The notes: generated from the letters alone by a model not told the origin. A stretch of 64,000 nt of DNA from Candidatus Melainabacteria bacterium (GCA_023250195.1 JAHFBF010000006.1:1-64000), one strand, 5' to 3'; counted from the stretch's first letter, positions 16,599 through 25,010 are shown. Numbers and translations: made by a program.

Positions 16599-16730
16599 AT
16601 GGAAGTTGAACATCCAGAATATATAATCATAATGTTGGTTTTGTCTTCATTTATTTTTATAGCATGTTTTGTTGTTCTTAAGTATTGGGTATATGACCCT
16701 GAAAAAAAAGAGAAATTGTCAAAGAAGTAA
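16599..16730 (+). CDS. Microprotein with one membrane helix (43 aa)
   Basis: ATG at 16599, preceded by AAAGGAAAGTTTAAA inside the end of the previous gene, giving good ribosome binding. The 43 residues start MEVEHPEY, have one membrane segment (IIIMLVLSSFIFIACFVVLK), and end in a Lys-rich cytoplasmic tail (EKKEKLSKK). Start follows the previous stop by one base, so the two are translationally coupled. It ends one base before the convergent gltX. Reminiscent of small subunits of membrane complexes, but no family is assigned. Confidence 0.55.
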   Translation: MEVEHPEYIIIMLVLSSFIFIACFVVLKYWVYDPEKKEKLSKK

Positions 16731-16731
16731 A

Positions 16732-18174
16732 CTACACCAAAACAGCTAACGCTCTCTCAACCCTAACTTTTACCTTGTCTTTTCCAAGCAGTGAAATTAT
16801 TAAACCCAGGTCAGGACCTTTGTTTGAGCCACTTAGGGCTACTCTGACAGGCCAGTATAAATCCTTCCCTTTTAAACCTAATTCTTTTCCGATTTCATCT
16901 ATTGTCTTTTTACAGTCATGTGAATCTTTAAAGTTCATTGAGTCAAGAGTTTTTAAAACCTTATCTAATATTTTCTTTGCATTTTCACTGTTCAGGGCTT
17001 TTTGATTTTCACCTTCATTTAAATTAAACTTATCATCAAAGAAAAACTTTATTAATCCCGGGATTTCATCCAGCTTATTTATACCGGCTCTTACCAGATC
17101 AATCATCTTTAAAAGCTGATCTTTGGGATACATTGAAAGGTCTAAATCTGTTTCCAGAAAGTGTTTAGAGAGGTTGTATATTTCTTCAATGGATTTTTCT
17201 TTCAGATAGTGATTATTAAACCAGTGTAATTTAGGAAGATCATAGACAGCAGAACTCTTGCTGATTCTACCAAGCTCAAACTTTTCAATGACTTCATCCA
17301 GTTTAAATATCTCAGCTTCCGGATTATCAGGCTGTGTCCAGCTCATGTGAACTAGATAATTTGCCAGTGCTTCAGGAAGATATCCTTCTCTCTGATATTT
17401 GTCTATATTTGCAATGTCGCCATGTTTTCTTTTGCTTAATTTTTCTCTGTCGTGAGTAAAAATAAGCGGAGCATGTGCAAAAATCGGAACAGGATAACCA
17501 AGTGCTTCAAAGATTGGTATTTGCTTAGCTGTGTTATGCAGGTGATCATCTCCACGAATTACATGACTGATTTTCATGTCTCCGTCATCTACTACTACGG
17601 CAAAGTTATAAAGTGGTACTCCATCAGCCCGCATAATGACTGGATCCCCGCCAAGGTCATTTGTGTTTACACAAACAGATCCTCTAATTTCATCATTCCA
17701 CTTGATATCGACATGATCAGGAAGTTTAAATCTAGTGACTGGCTTTTTCCCTTCAGCTAAAAACTTATTCTTTTGATCTTCTGTAAGATTTCTATGCCTG
17801 TTATCGTATTTTTCCGGGACTTTTGCTGCTCTTTGAATTTTTCTTAACTCATCCAGCTCTTCCTGTGTACAGAAACAGCAATAAGCTTTTCCTTCATCCA
17901 TTAATTTTTGTGCAAGCTTACGATAAAGATCCATTCTTTCGCTTTGATAGTAAGGGCCTTCGTCGAATTTGATATTTAACCAGTTAAAGCCATCTAATAT
18001 GCCTTTAGTATATTCATCTTTATTTCTTTCCTGATCAGTATCTTCAATTCTTAAAATAAATTTCCCTTTATTTTTTTTTGCAAAGAGATAATTATAAAGA
18101 GAAGTTCTAACAGTTCCCAGATGTAAGCTGCCTGTGGGACTTGGAGCTATTCGGACTCTTATTTCTTTTTGCAT
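16732..18174 (-). CDS. gltX: Glutamyl-tRNA synthetase
   Basis: 480 residues, full length for a bacterial GluRS. Seen: the class I HIGH-type motif APSPTGSLHLG at residues 10-20, RIEDTDQERN near 42, and the KMSKS-type KLSKRKHGD near 245. The C-terminal half is the helical anticodon-binding domain. It charges tRNA-Glu in the cytoplasm, and in organisms lacking GlnRS also tRNA-Gln for the amidotransferase route. The start at 18174 has no Shine-Dalgarno site. Just upstream is a 12-codon relic of another gltX start separated by a hairpin repeat (18199-18258). Confidence 0.96.
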   Translation of the reverse strand: MQKEIRVRIAPSPTGSLHLGTVRTSLYNYLFAKKNKGKFILRIEDTDQERNKDEYTKGILDGFNWLNIKFDEGPYYQSERMDLYRKLAQKLMDEGKAYCCFCTQEELDELRKIQRAAKVPEKYDNRHRNLTEDQKNKFLAEGKKPVTRFKLPDHVDIKWNDEIRGSVCVNTNDLGGDPVIMRADGVPLYNFAVVVDDGDMKISHVIRGDDHLHNTAKQIPIFEALGYPVPIFAHAPLIFTHDREKLSKRKHGDIANIDKYQREGYLPEALANYLVHMSWTQPDNPEAEIFKLDEVIEKFELGRISKSSAVYDLPKLHWFNNHYLKEKSIEEIYNLSKHFLETDLDLSMYPKDQLLKMIDLVRAGINKLDEIPGLIKFFFDDKFNLNEGENQKALNSENAKKILDKVLKTLDSMNFKDSHDCKKTIDEIGKELGLKGKDLYWPVRVALSGSNKGPDLGLIISLLGKDKVKVRVERALAVLV

Positions 18175-18198
18175 AATTGGTTTTATTTTAAATTAGCA

Positions 18199-18218
18199 GG
18201 ACAGGATTTATCCTGCCC
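18199..18218. repeat. Small GC-rich hairpin between the two gltX starts
   Basis: GGACAGGAT and ATCCTGCCC form a stem (one G-U) with a two-base loop. With the flanking bases it resembles the common dispersed unit GTAGGGGCAGGATAAATCCT. It interrupts the relic gltX frame after codon 12. Confidence 0.5.
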
Positions 18219-18258
18219 CTACAGGTGCTATACGAACACGGATTTCTTTATTTGACAT
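18208..18258 (-). pseudogene. Relic 5' end of a second gltX
   Basis: From the ATG at 18258 the minus strand encodes MSNKEIRVRIAP, then four codons from the hairpin repeat and TAA. KEIRVRIAP is identical to residues 3-11 of GltX, yet five of these codons are spelled differently (for example CGT against AGA). A TAGAAT box seven bases upstream remains. I infer that the start of an older gltX survived when another gltX replaced the rest. It might also act as a 16-codon leader peptide. Confidence 0.6.
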
Positions 18259-18377
18259 AATTTATATTCTAACGTAAAAGGAATCTTAAGACCAGGTAAA
18301 ACTTAAAGATTTTATCAACTTCTGCATGTGCATTACTTTATATAAAATAAGGGTACAAATTTACTTTTGGTGGGAAA

Positions 18378-20033
18378 ATGCCGAGAATATGTCGACAAAG
18401 AGTTGTTTATCAACAGCAATGCACTACTGTTCATTATAGTTATACTTCATACCAAACACAGGTTCAACCCGTTCAGCCTCAACCAGTTCAAGTTCAGAAT
18501 CTAAGAACTTTAGAAGCATCAAATCCAAGTGTTTATGCCAGTGTAATCAGGTTTGATGTTCCGGCAGGCTCACATGTACCAATTACTTACAGCGGAACTC
18601 TTTCAAATGGTCCATCTTTTACAAACTGGAATGGAACTCTTGGAAATAATGGAACTCCAGTAGTAAACTCTGCTGTTTATATAAGGAGAGAAAGAAGAAA
18701 TGGAAGAGACTATTACGTAATAGGGACTCGAGCAGGGTGTACAGCAACGTTTAATATAGCTGGTAGAACAGCTTCTTCAGCACTGCCAGTTGTTCAAACT
18801 ACTGCCCAACCGACCTCTTCCCCCTCTGCACAAGTACAATCCTTAGTTACTCCAGTAAGCGTAGTTGAAGTAGGGCAAAGATTACAAGTGCCTCTAGGCA
18901 TAAGTAATATTGATATGTTAAGAGTTAGATTTTCAGGTGGCCCTGTAGCACCTCCAACAGTTATAACTCCAGCTGATATAAATGAAGCTCTAAGACAGTA
19001 TGAATTAGTAGACTCTACTATAAATAGTCAGTCAGGAGACTTATTATTGGATAGTCATATTAAAGAAAATGCATACAAATTTTTGTCTGGTTATGCAACT
19101 GCTCTAGCAAATTATTATCAAAGACATGGAAATGGAGCATTAGATAGAGTTAAAATGCAAAGGTATAGGAGTGAAGCAGCTCGGTACCAAGCTTTAGCAA
19201 CCCAGATTGCGCCGGAAGCAAGAACAGTAACAGTTGCAAGGCAAATAGTGACTCAAGGGAATTTTCGCGGAGGAGAACCTTCTGACTTCCTTCTGCTTGC
19301 TGGTTCTCTTGCCGGGTTGAATACTTTAGAAGGTGAAAGGATATTCCTGGAAAGCATTAGTAGTTCAAGTGCATCCAACATAACCTTCCATGTCCCTCGG
19401 GCCCTTATTAACAGTAACGATGTAACACTGGTTAATCAGGATTTTGAAAGAATTACGGCTCTTGCTGATAGGGTGCGAACCAGAGAAAGTGTATCTGAAG
19501 AGACAAAAAGAAAAATTTATAGATTATGTGTTGCATATGCAAGGAGTTTATCAAATCATTATCGTGTGACTGATCCGGAAAGATCTGCTCGATTAGAAGT
19601 TACTGCACAAATGTATGAATCTTATTTGCCAAGACAAAACACTGGACAAGCACAAACGACTCAGCAAATACCCCGACCTACTCCCCCAGATCCAAATCAT
19701 TTCCTTAATTTTACATTTGGTGATGCACACTCGAGTCAGCGAAATGACTATAGCAGGGCAATTTGTTTTGATTTTCATTGTGGTTCAAGTATTACAATTA
19801 GCTATCATGGAACAATAAATGAAAATGGAATAGTAAGAACTGTATCTGGTTCAACACATGATATAAATCACATAAATAATGCTCCATATGCAAATGTTCC
19901 TAATGTACTTTATGCAATGAGACAATCAAATGGGAATGGAACAGGACGTTGTGGAATTGGTATTTGTCATGGCTATAAAGGAAACATTACAATTACAGTA
20001 AATGGAAGATCTCATACATTATTTGTCCCGTAA
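18378..20033 (+). CDS. Hypothetical protein with a duplicated domain
   Basis: 551 residues, no signal peptide seen. A Gln/Pro/Val-rich N-terminal region (residues ~10-50) is followed by a beta-rich domain starting VIRFDVPAGSHVPITYSGT. The C-terminus repeats this layout: AICFDFHCGSSITISYHGT and then a GRCGIGICHGYKGNITITV ending. The second copy carries four or more cysteines that the first lacks. Between them is a mostly helical region with two related segments (near 200-270 and 310-400, both with YA.ALANYYQRHG or YARSLSNHYRVTD). So the protein seems to have grown by internal duplication of a helical-plus-beta unit. No family recognised. Confidence 0.72.
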   Translation: MPRICRQRVVYQQQCTTVHYSYTSYQTQVQPVQPQPVQVQNLRTLEASNPSVYASVIRFDVPAGSHVPITYSGTLSNGPSFTNWNGTLGNNGTPVVNSAVYIRRERRNGRDYYVIGTRAGCTATFNIAGRTASSALPVVQTTAQPTSSPSAQVQSLVTPVSVVEVGQRLQVPLGISNIDMLRVRFSGGPVAPPTVITPADINEALRQYELVDSTINSQSGDLLLDSHIKENAYKFLSGYATALANYYQRHGNGALDRVKMQRYRSEAARYQALATQIAPEARTVTVARQIVTQGNFRGGEPSDFLLLAGSLAGLNTLEGERIFLESISSSSASNITFHVPRALINSNDVTLVNQDFERITALADRVRTRESVSEETKRKIYRLCVAYARSLSNHYRVTDPERSARLEVTAQMYESYLPRQNTGQAQTTQQIPRPTPPDPNHFLNFTFGDAHSSQRNDYSRAICFDFHCGSSITISYHGTINENGIVRTVSGSTHDINHINNAPYANVPNVLYAMRQSNGNGTGRCGIGICHGYKGNITITVNGRSHTLFVP

Positions 20034-20110
20034 GCTAAGTTGAGTTAGAATCCAAAAATTATAATTCTACCAAGCATATTCTCTCTATTAAGAGCAAGTA
20101 TTAATCTTGT

Positions 20111-20647
20111 TTATTGTGGACTAATTGATCTAATAATCACAGTCACTTTGTTTATCTCACTATTTGGAATTATATGAGTGCTTCCGTCTGAGTCTCTAAG
20201 AGTAGTTGTTCTTAAATTCATTTTTTCTACTGTGCCGGAATGAGTACCAATTTTTACTTTATCGCCTATCGTAAACTGATCCTCAAGCAAAATAAAAAAA
20301 CCATTAATCACATCTTTCATAAGATTTTGTGCTCCTAAGCTAAACGCTACACCCAGTAAACCAGCACTTGCAATTATGGGGGTGATGTTTAGACCAAGCT
20401 CATGTAAAATCATAATTATTGCAAGTCCAATAACTACCACATGAGAGCTTGAAGCAAGAATTTGTCTTATTGTTTCAACTCTTCTAATTTGTCTTAGCTT
20501 TTGTAAAAAATTATTGGTAGCAAGATCAATTAAATACCTGGCAAAAAAAGCAATTGCAATTATAAGTAACACTTTAAAGATACTTGGAAGAATCAATGTA
20601 GAAAGGGTTTCAAAGAAATTTTGGGAAAATGAAATAAAAGATGACAT
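20111..20647 (-). CDS. Small mechanosensitive channel, MscS family (short form)
   Basis: 178 residues. Membrane helices near 20-40 and 70-90, then the pore helix region GLLGVAFSLGAQNLMKDVINGF and the beta-domain start FILLEDQFTIGDKVKIG...GTVEKMNLRTTTLRDSDG. It ends soon after the beta domain, so the large C-terminal alpha/beta vestibule of E. coli MscS (286 aa) is missing. Likely role: tension-gated release of solutes during osmotic downshock at the inner membrane. The start follows TAAAAT by six bases with no ribosome site. It lies beyond the alpha subunit of ATP synthase, separated by a small plus-strand gene. Confidence 0.85.
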   Translation of the reverse strand: MSSFISFSQNFFETLSTLILPSIFKVLLIIAIAFFARYLIDLATNNFLQKLRQIRRVETIRQILASSSHVVVIGLAIIMILHELGLNITPIIASAGLLGVAFSLGAQNLMKDVINGFFILLEDQFTIGDKVKIGTHSGTVEKMNLRTTTLRDSDGSTHIIPNSEINKVTVIIRSISPQ

Positions 20648-20653
20648 AAGAGT

Positions 20654-20659
20654 ATTTTA
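20654..20659 (-). promoter_or_regulatory. Leaderless-type -10 box of the mscS gene
   Basis: TAAAAT on the minus strand, six bases (ACTCTT), then ATG. No Shine-Dalgarno site. Confidence 0.45.
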
Positions 20660-20772
20660 GCAGTGTAGAGAATTATATCTGTATTTTTTAATTACAGGTT
20701 GACCACATTAAGTAAATTATGTATACTCAAACATTCGTTAGCAATTTTTTTATATTTCAGGAGGTAATTTCA

Positions 20773-20973
20773 ATGTCAATGTCAGTAGTAAGAGTATATG
20801 ATAATAATAATAGACCAATTCCAGTAAAGGTCATAGATTTACCTGGGGTAGGATTACCAGCATACAAAAGACTTGATCTAGCTGATAGCATACTTCAAAG
20901 AGCTTCTAAAAGTGATTTAACACCAACTGAAGCAGTACAACTGTTTAGTAATTACGATACTTCTAATAAATAA
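20773..20973 (+). CDS. Small hypothetical protein (66 aa)
   Basis: The start at 20773 has a perfect AGGAGG site eight bases upstream, whereas the upstream open frame from 20719 does not. The 66 residues (MSMSVVRVYDNNNRPIPVKV...) have a beta-strand N-terminus and a helical C-terminus (LADSILQRASKSDLTPTEAVQLF). Ends two bases before the convergent end of atpA. No family recognised. Confidence 0.6.
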   Translation: MSMSVVRVYDNNNRPIPVKVIDLPGVGLPAYKRLDLADSILQRASKSDLTPTEAVQLFSNYDTSNK

Positions 20974-20975
20974 GT

Positions 20976-22496
20976 CTAAGTAAACAGGCTATCTCTAAAT
21001 TTCTCAAGTGTAATTCTTAATTCTTTCTTTTCATTATCGTCAAGAGCTGTACCTGTATTTAATTTATCTTCCAGCTTTTTGCCGCTTGCACTTAAGTATT
21101 TAAACCACTCGGATTTAAATCTTTGAATCTCTTTTGTGCTTACGTTGTCTAAAACACCTTCATTTGCTGCATAGAGTATGCTTACCTGCTGAGCTACTGA
21201 AAGCGGGCTGTACTGAGGCTGTTTTAAAACCTCAGTAAGTTTTTGACCGCGTTTGATTTGCTGCTGTGTAGCAGGATCTAAGTCAGATGCAAACTGTGCA
21301 AAAGCTTCCATTTCTCTAAACTGTGCAAGGTCAAGTCTTAATTTACCGGCTACCATTTTCATTGCTTTTGTCTGAGCAGCACCACCGACACGACTTACAG
21401 AAATACCAGCATTGATGGCAGGCCTTGTCCCGGCATTGAATAAATCTGTTTCTAAGAAAATTTGTCCATCAGTAATAGAGATGATGTTTGTAGGAATATA
21501 TGCAGAAACGTCACTTGCCTGGGTTTCAACAATTGGAAGTGCTGTCATTGAACCGCCACCAAGTTTATCGCTTAGCTTTGCTGCACGTTCCAGAAGTCTG
21601 CTGTGTAAATAGAAAACGTCTCCTGGATATGCTTCACGTCCTGGTGGTCTCTTAAGCAAAAGACTCATTGCGCGATATGCCCAGGAATGTTTTGTAAGAT
21701 CGTCATAAATAATTAAAACGTGCTTACCGTTTTCCATGAACTCTTCGCCGATTGAAGCACCTGCAAATGGAGCTATGAATTGAACTGCTGGTGGGTCAGT
21801 AGAAGCAGAAGATACAATAACTGTATATTCCATTGCACCGGCATCTTCCAGAACTTTTTTAATCTGTGCTACTGCACCCTGTCTTTGTCCTATTGCAACA
21901 TAGATGCAGATCGGTCTGTTTGTCTGATTCTTTTGATTAATGATGGCATCAATTGCAATTGCAGTTTTTCCGGTTTGTCTGTCACCGATAATTAACTCTC
22001 TTTGTCCACGTCCAATTGGAATCATGGAGTCAATTGCTGCAATTCCAGTTTGAAGCGGTTCACATACCGATCTTCTTTTTATAATTCCAGGAGCAACTTT
22101 TTCAACTGGTCTGAATTTATTTGATTTAATTTCACCTTTTCCATCCAAAGGTTTTCCAATCGGACTTACAACACGTCCGATTAAGGCATCGCCGACAGGG
22201 ACTGATGCAATTCTTCCTAAAGTTTTTACCTGAGTACCTTCTCTTATCTCTTTTGCATGTCCAAGTAAAACTACTCCTACACTGTCTTCTTCAAGGTTTA
22301 ATACCATACCTAAAGTTTTATCTTTATCATCAAATTCTACAAGCTCACTTGACATTGCCTGCTCAAGTCCGTGAATTCTTGCAATGCCGTCTCCAACTGA
22401 AATAACAGTTCCTATATTGCTTACGCTTAATTTTTCCTCGTATTGATCTATTTGTTCTTTTAATATGCTGACTATTTCATCTACTTTAATTGTCAT
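20976..22496 (-). CDS. atpA: ATP synthase F1 subunit alpha
   Basis: 506 residues from the ATG at 22496 (an in-frame GTG three codons upstream is less likely). Seen: Walker [14 protein letters not shown] near residue 170, the conserved [20 protein letters not shown], and [17 protein letters not shown]. It forms the non-catalytic nucleotide-binding subunit of the F1 head. Last gene of the c-b'-b-delta-alpha cluster, 40-odd bases after delta. The gamma gene that normally follows is absent; a convergent small gene is there instead. Confidence 0.97.
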   Translation of the reverse strand: MTIKVDEIVSILKEQIDQYEEKLSVSNIGTVISVGDGIARIHGLEQAMSSELVEFDDKDKTLGMVLNLEEDSVGVVLLGHAKEIREGTQVKTLGRIASVPVGDALIGRVVSPIGKPLDGKGEIKSNKFRPVEKVAPGIIKRRSVCEPLQTGIAAIDSMIPIGRGQRELIIGDRQTGKTAIAIDAIINQKNQTNRPICIYVAIGQRQGAVAQIKKVLEDAGAMEYTVIVSSASTDPPAVQFIAPFAGASIGEEFMENGKHVLIIYDDLTKHSWAYRAMSLLLKRPPGREAYPGDVFYLHSRLLERAAKLSDKLGGGSMTALPIVETQASDVSAYIPTNIISITDGQIFLETDLFNAGTRPAINAGISVSRVGGAAQTKAMKMVAGKLRLDLAQFREMEAFAQFASDLDPATQQQIKRGQKLTEVLKQPQYSPLSVAQQVSILYAANEGVLDNVSTKEIQRFKSEWFKYLSASGKKLEDKLNTGTALDDNEKKELRITLEKFRDSLFT

Positions 22497-22545
22497 TGCA
22501 AACACCCATCCTTTGTTTATTTTTCCTTCATCTTTTCTTTTGCCG

Positions 22546-23091
22546 TTAACATAATTTTTGTTTCAAACTCTCCAGCCGTCCCTTAATACTTCCATCATAT
22601 ACAAGATCATTTATTTTGACTTTTATGCCGCCTATCAGAGAGCGTTCAATCTTTGATTCTACTTCTATCTTTTCATCCCGTCCAATTGTATTTTTAATAC
22701 TTTGCTTTAGTTTTTCCAGTGTATTTGTATCAATATCAACTGCTGAGTAAACTTCAGCAATTACAGTTCCTCTTGATTTATTTACAAGCTTGTTCAGTTG
22801 ATTTTGTATTTCAGAAAGTATGCCAAATCTTTTATTGTCAATAAGTAAGAATAAAAGATTTAAAACTTTTTTATTGAGTTTTCCAGAAAATATTTTTTTT
22901 ACAAATTCTTTTTTTTCATCTTTTGAAATGCCAGGACTGTTAAAAAATCCCCATGAATTGTCTACAGCATTCAGGGATTCATTTATAGTTTTAATTTCAT
23001 TTAAAAAGATTTCCTGTAACAGCAAATCATTTTTTGTTAACTCAATAAGAGCCTGTGCGTAGTTCTTTGCGATTTTTTGAGATTGTTTCAT
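22546..23091 (-). CDS. atpH: ATP synthase F1 subunit delta
   Basis: 181 residues, normal size. N-terminal helical bundle starting [15 protein letters not shown], and the C-terminal family signature with [24 protein letters not shown]-like ending (positions ~150-170: [20 protein letters not shown]). It joins the F1 head to the peripheral b/b' stalk. Lies seven bases after b and before alpha, the usual cyanobacterial order. Confidence 0.93.
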   Translation of the reverse strand: MKQSQKIAKNYAQALIELTKNDLLLQEIFLNEIKTINESLNAVDNSWGFFNSPGISKDEKKEFVKKIFSGKLNKKVLNLLFLLIDNKRFGILSEIQNQLNKLVNKSRGTVIAEVYSAVDIDTNTLEKLKQSIKNTIGRDEKIEVESKIERSLIGGIKVKINDLVYDGSIKGRLESLKQKLC

Positions 23092-23098
23092 ATTTCAA

Positions 23099-23644
23099 TT
23101 AATTCTTACTGGGCTTATTCAACTCATTCACAAAGTCCTCCATTAATTTTTTCTGTACCTCGTAATTACTTACTACTTTACTTAGAGCCTCCTCAGCCAG
23201 TTTGATGGCAGAATCACTTGCTGATTTTTTAATCACCTGAATTGTTTCTTCCTGGTTTGAATTAATTTCTCTTTTGATTTTTTGATTTACCTGTTCAAGC
23301 TCTTTTTCTGTTTCTTCCTGCATTTGTTTTTTAATTACTTCAGCAGTTTTCCCAGCTTCAGTTTTTATTTCTTCAATCTCAAAAATTAGATTTTCAGTTT
23401 TTTTCTTAATAGTCGAAAGTTCTTCTTCTGCTTTGGCTCTTGCCTGTTTCGCGTCTTCCAGCTCTTTACTTATTTGTTTTTTCCTCTGGTCTATAATTTG
23501 CGGCAGAAATTTATTTCCAAGATAAACAAAGGCAAGAGCTAGAATCAGTACATTTAAAAGATCTGATTCTACAAGTATCTGCCAGGGTCCTGTCTCTGAA
23601 CTCTGATTTCTGATTTCTGATTTCTGATTAGTGTGAGCTGACAA
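23099..23644 (-). CDS. atpF: ATP synthase F0 subunit b
   Basis: 181 residues: an N-terminal hydrophilic stretch (1-22), a membrane helix near 25-45 (LLNVLILALAFVYLGNKFLP), then a long charged helix (QIIDQRKKQISKELEDAKQ...) forming the peripheral stalk. It overlaps the end of b' by 17 bases. The first codons are made of four tandem heptamers (23603-23629), so the N-terminus NQKSEIRNQSSE is repeat-encoded and unusual for subunit b. Downstream of b', upstream of delta. Confidence 0.9.
   Translation of the reverse strand: MSAHTNQKSEIRNQSSETGPWQILVESDLLNVLILALAFVYLGNKFLPQIIDQRKKQISKELEDAKQARAKAEEELSTIKKKTENLIFEIEEIKTEAGKTAEVIKKQMQEETEKELEQVNQKIKREINSNQEETIQVIKKSASDSAIKLAEEALSKVVSNYEVQKKLMEDFVNELNKPSKN
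23603..23629. repeat. Tandem heptamer repeat inside the start of atpF
   Basis: Three exact copies of CTGATTT and a fourth of six bases (plus strand), overlapping the last codons of b' upstream and the first codons of atpF. The unit is not a multiple of three, so gain or loss of one copy would shift the atpF reading frame. Confidence 0.8.
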
Positions 23645-24074
23645 GTGTTTTCCCCATCCCTAAGATTTTATTTGTAATTAAATCAGTCAACATTTTTATT
23701 TCTTTTTCAAGCTTCTGCATTACGATCTTTTTTTCTTCCTCAATTTTTTTAAAGGATTCTTCTTTTTCTTTATTTAAAGTCACCATAAGCCAGGAAATCT
23801 TTTCTTCTTTTAGTTTTTGTGCTTTTTGTGCAGATTCCTGAATTATCGCGTGTGCCTCATGTCTTGCCGCTTTGATTTTATTCTTATAATTTTCAAGTGA
23901 TTCATTTGCTTTATTGGTTAGTTCTTTTGCCCTTGCATACTCACCGTCAATCAGCCTTTTTCTGGATTCAATGACTTTGCCAACGGGTTTGTATAAAGTC
24001 ATGTTTAAAAGGTAAATAAATACCAGGAAACTAACTGCAAATAAGACTAGAGTAAAATTAATTTCAAGAAGCAT
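23628..24074 (-). CDS. ATP synthase F0 subunit b'
   Basis: 148 residues. A membrane helix at 5-25 (LVLFAVSFLVFIYLLNMTLY), then a typical charged coiled-coil helix (KPVGKVIESRKRLIDGEYARAKELTNKANE...). A separate b' beside b is typical of photosynthetic bacteria and of Cyanobacteria and their relatives; the two form a heterodimeric stalk. In cyanobacterial naming it is AtpG. Its ending overlaps the atpF start by 17 bases, which suggests coupled translation. Confidence 0.88.
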   Translation of the reverse strand: MLLEINFTLVLFAVSFLVFIYLLNMTLYKPVGKVIESRKRLIDGEYARAKELTNKANESLENYKNKIKAARHEAHAIIQESAQKAQKLKEEKISWLMVTLNKEKEESFKKIEEEKKIVMQKLEKEIKMLTDLITNKILGMGKTLVSSH

Positions 24075-24129
24075 ATAACCTCATGGATCGTGCCCCCTCA
24101 GTCACTTGCCGAGGGACACGAATCACGAT

Positions 24130-24411
24130 TTATTGTAATTGCAGGAATAACAAAATTGCAATTAAGAAAGCAAACAAACCAAGTGCTTCAGCAAGTGCTG
24201 CAAAAATTAAGGTATTTGCCAGGAGCCTTCCTGTAGCTTCAGGCTGACGTGCCATTCCTTCAAGTGCTTTACTGGCTGCAAGACCTACTCCGATAGCTGG
24301 GCCACCAACACCTGTTACTGCTAAACCAGCACCAATAGCTAATCCCATTTTTGCTAAATCTGAACCATGACTGGCAGTTTCTGTAGCTTGAGCAATTAAA
24401 ACTGGATCCAT
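24130..24411 (-). CDS. atpE: ATP synthase F0 subunit c
   Basis: 93 residues with two membrane helices. Loop SKALEGMARQPEATG; proton-binding Glu in LIFAALAEALGLFAF. Helix 1 has no Gln and the residue after the Glu is Ala, so the Na+ signature is missing; proton coupling is inferred. The N-terminal extension (MDPVLIAQATETASHGSDL) is longer than in many c subunits. A strong AGGAGG site precedes the ATG. The a subunit that usually comes before c is not here; hicA is instead. Confidence 0.96.
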   Translation of the reverse strand: MDPVLIAQATETASHGSDLAKMGLAIGAGLAVTGVGGPAIGVGLAASKALEGMARQPEATGRLLANTLIFAALAEALGLFAFLIAILLFLQLQ

Positions 24412-24454
24412 GTTTTCCTCCGTATTTCCTTGTGAAAATCGATTTTAACCTTAA

Positions 24455-24486
24455 GGATTATAACATTAAGAAAATACGGAGTACGG
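24455..24486 (-). promoter_or_regulatory. Promoter sequence of the ATP synthase cluster, repeat copy A
   Basis: Read on the minus strand this 32-base stretch contains an extended -10 box TGTTATAAT about 47 bases before the atpE start. It recurs at 25011-25042 with 27 of 32 bases identical (21 in a row exact) and in the same orientation. The two copies flank hicBA. Confidence 0.65.
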
Positions 24487-24515
24487 ATTTTAGAGGGTGG
24501 AATGTAATTTTATTA

Positions 24516-24737
24516 CTACTGATTTAGCCAGTCTTCTTTACTAATTTTTGCTTGTCTTAGAATCCTTATAAGAAGAGCAACTCCAATATCTCCTTTGTGG
24601 GGGTTTGGAATTGTCAAAACTAAATTACCTTTTCCCATATATGGATGTCTTCCACCAATAAATGGTCCACTAAAACCAAACTGTTGTAATTTTCTTACAA
24701 ACTCTTTCCATCTAATTGGGATTAGCCTTTGTCCCAT
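24516..24737 (-). CDS. hicA: HicA-type toxin
   Basis: 73 residues with the HicA double-stranded-RNA-binding-like fold: WKEFVRKLQQFGFSGPFIGGRHPYM, with the catalytic His in the G-x-H region, then NLVLTIPNPHKGDIGVALLIRILRQAKIS. Known: HicA cleaves mRNA to stall growth and is neutralised by HicB. Here hicB comes first, four bases upstream, so antitoxin and toxin are co-transcribed and translationally close. The pair lies directly upstream of atpE on the same strand. Confidence 0.85.
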   Translation of the reverse strand: MGQRLIPIRWKEFVRKLQQFGFSGPFIGGRHPYMGKGNLVLTIPNPHKGDIGVALLIRILRQAKISKEDWLNQ

Positions 24738-24741
24738 TAAC

Positions 24742-24990
24742 TTAGTATCTTATTTTTATTGCTTTCAAGCTGTAGTTTTTTATTTTAGGGATCGGTAGTT
24801 TTCTTTGTAAACGAATAATTAACCAACCTTCAAGTGTATGGAGTAAATTTTTTTTGCAGTCTTTTAAAGTTTTACCTGTTGCCCAAACACCTTTACATAT
24901 AGGTATTTCAGCATAATATTTTTCTTTTTCGCCTTTTAAAATCTCATACTTTGCTTTTTTGAGAGCTGCATTTAAATAATCTAAAATCAT
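24742..24990 (-). CDS. hicB: HicB-type antitoxin (short)
   Basis: 82 residues matching the partial RNase-H-like HicB/UPF0150 fold: AKYEILKGEKEKYYAEIPICKGVWATGKTLKDCKKNLLHTLEGWL. The DNA-binding (HTH or ribbon-helix-helix) C-terminus of classical HicB is lacking, so it may not autoregulate. AGGAG precedes the ATG. Upstream promoter repeat copy B (25011-25042). Confidence 0.82.
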   Translation of the reverse strand: MILDYLNAALKKAKYEILKGEKEKYYAEIPICKGVWATGKTLKDCKKNLLHTLEGWLIIRLQRKLPIPKIKNYSLKAIKIRY

Positions 24991-25010
24991 GACAATCTCC
25001 TAATAATTAT

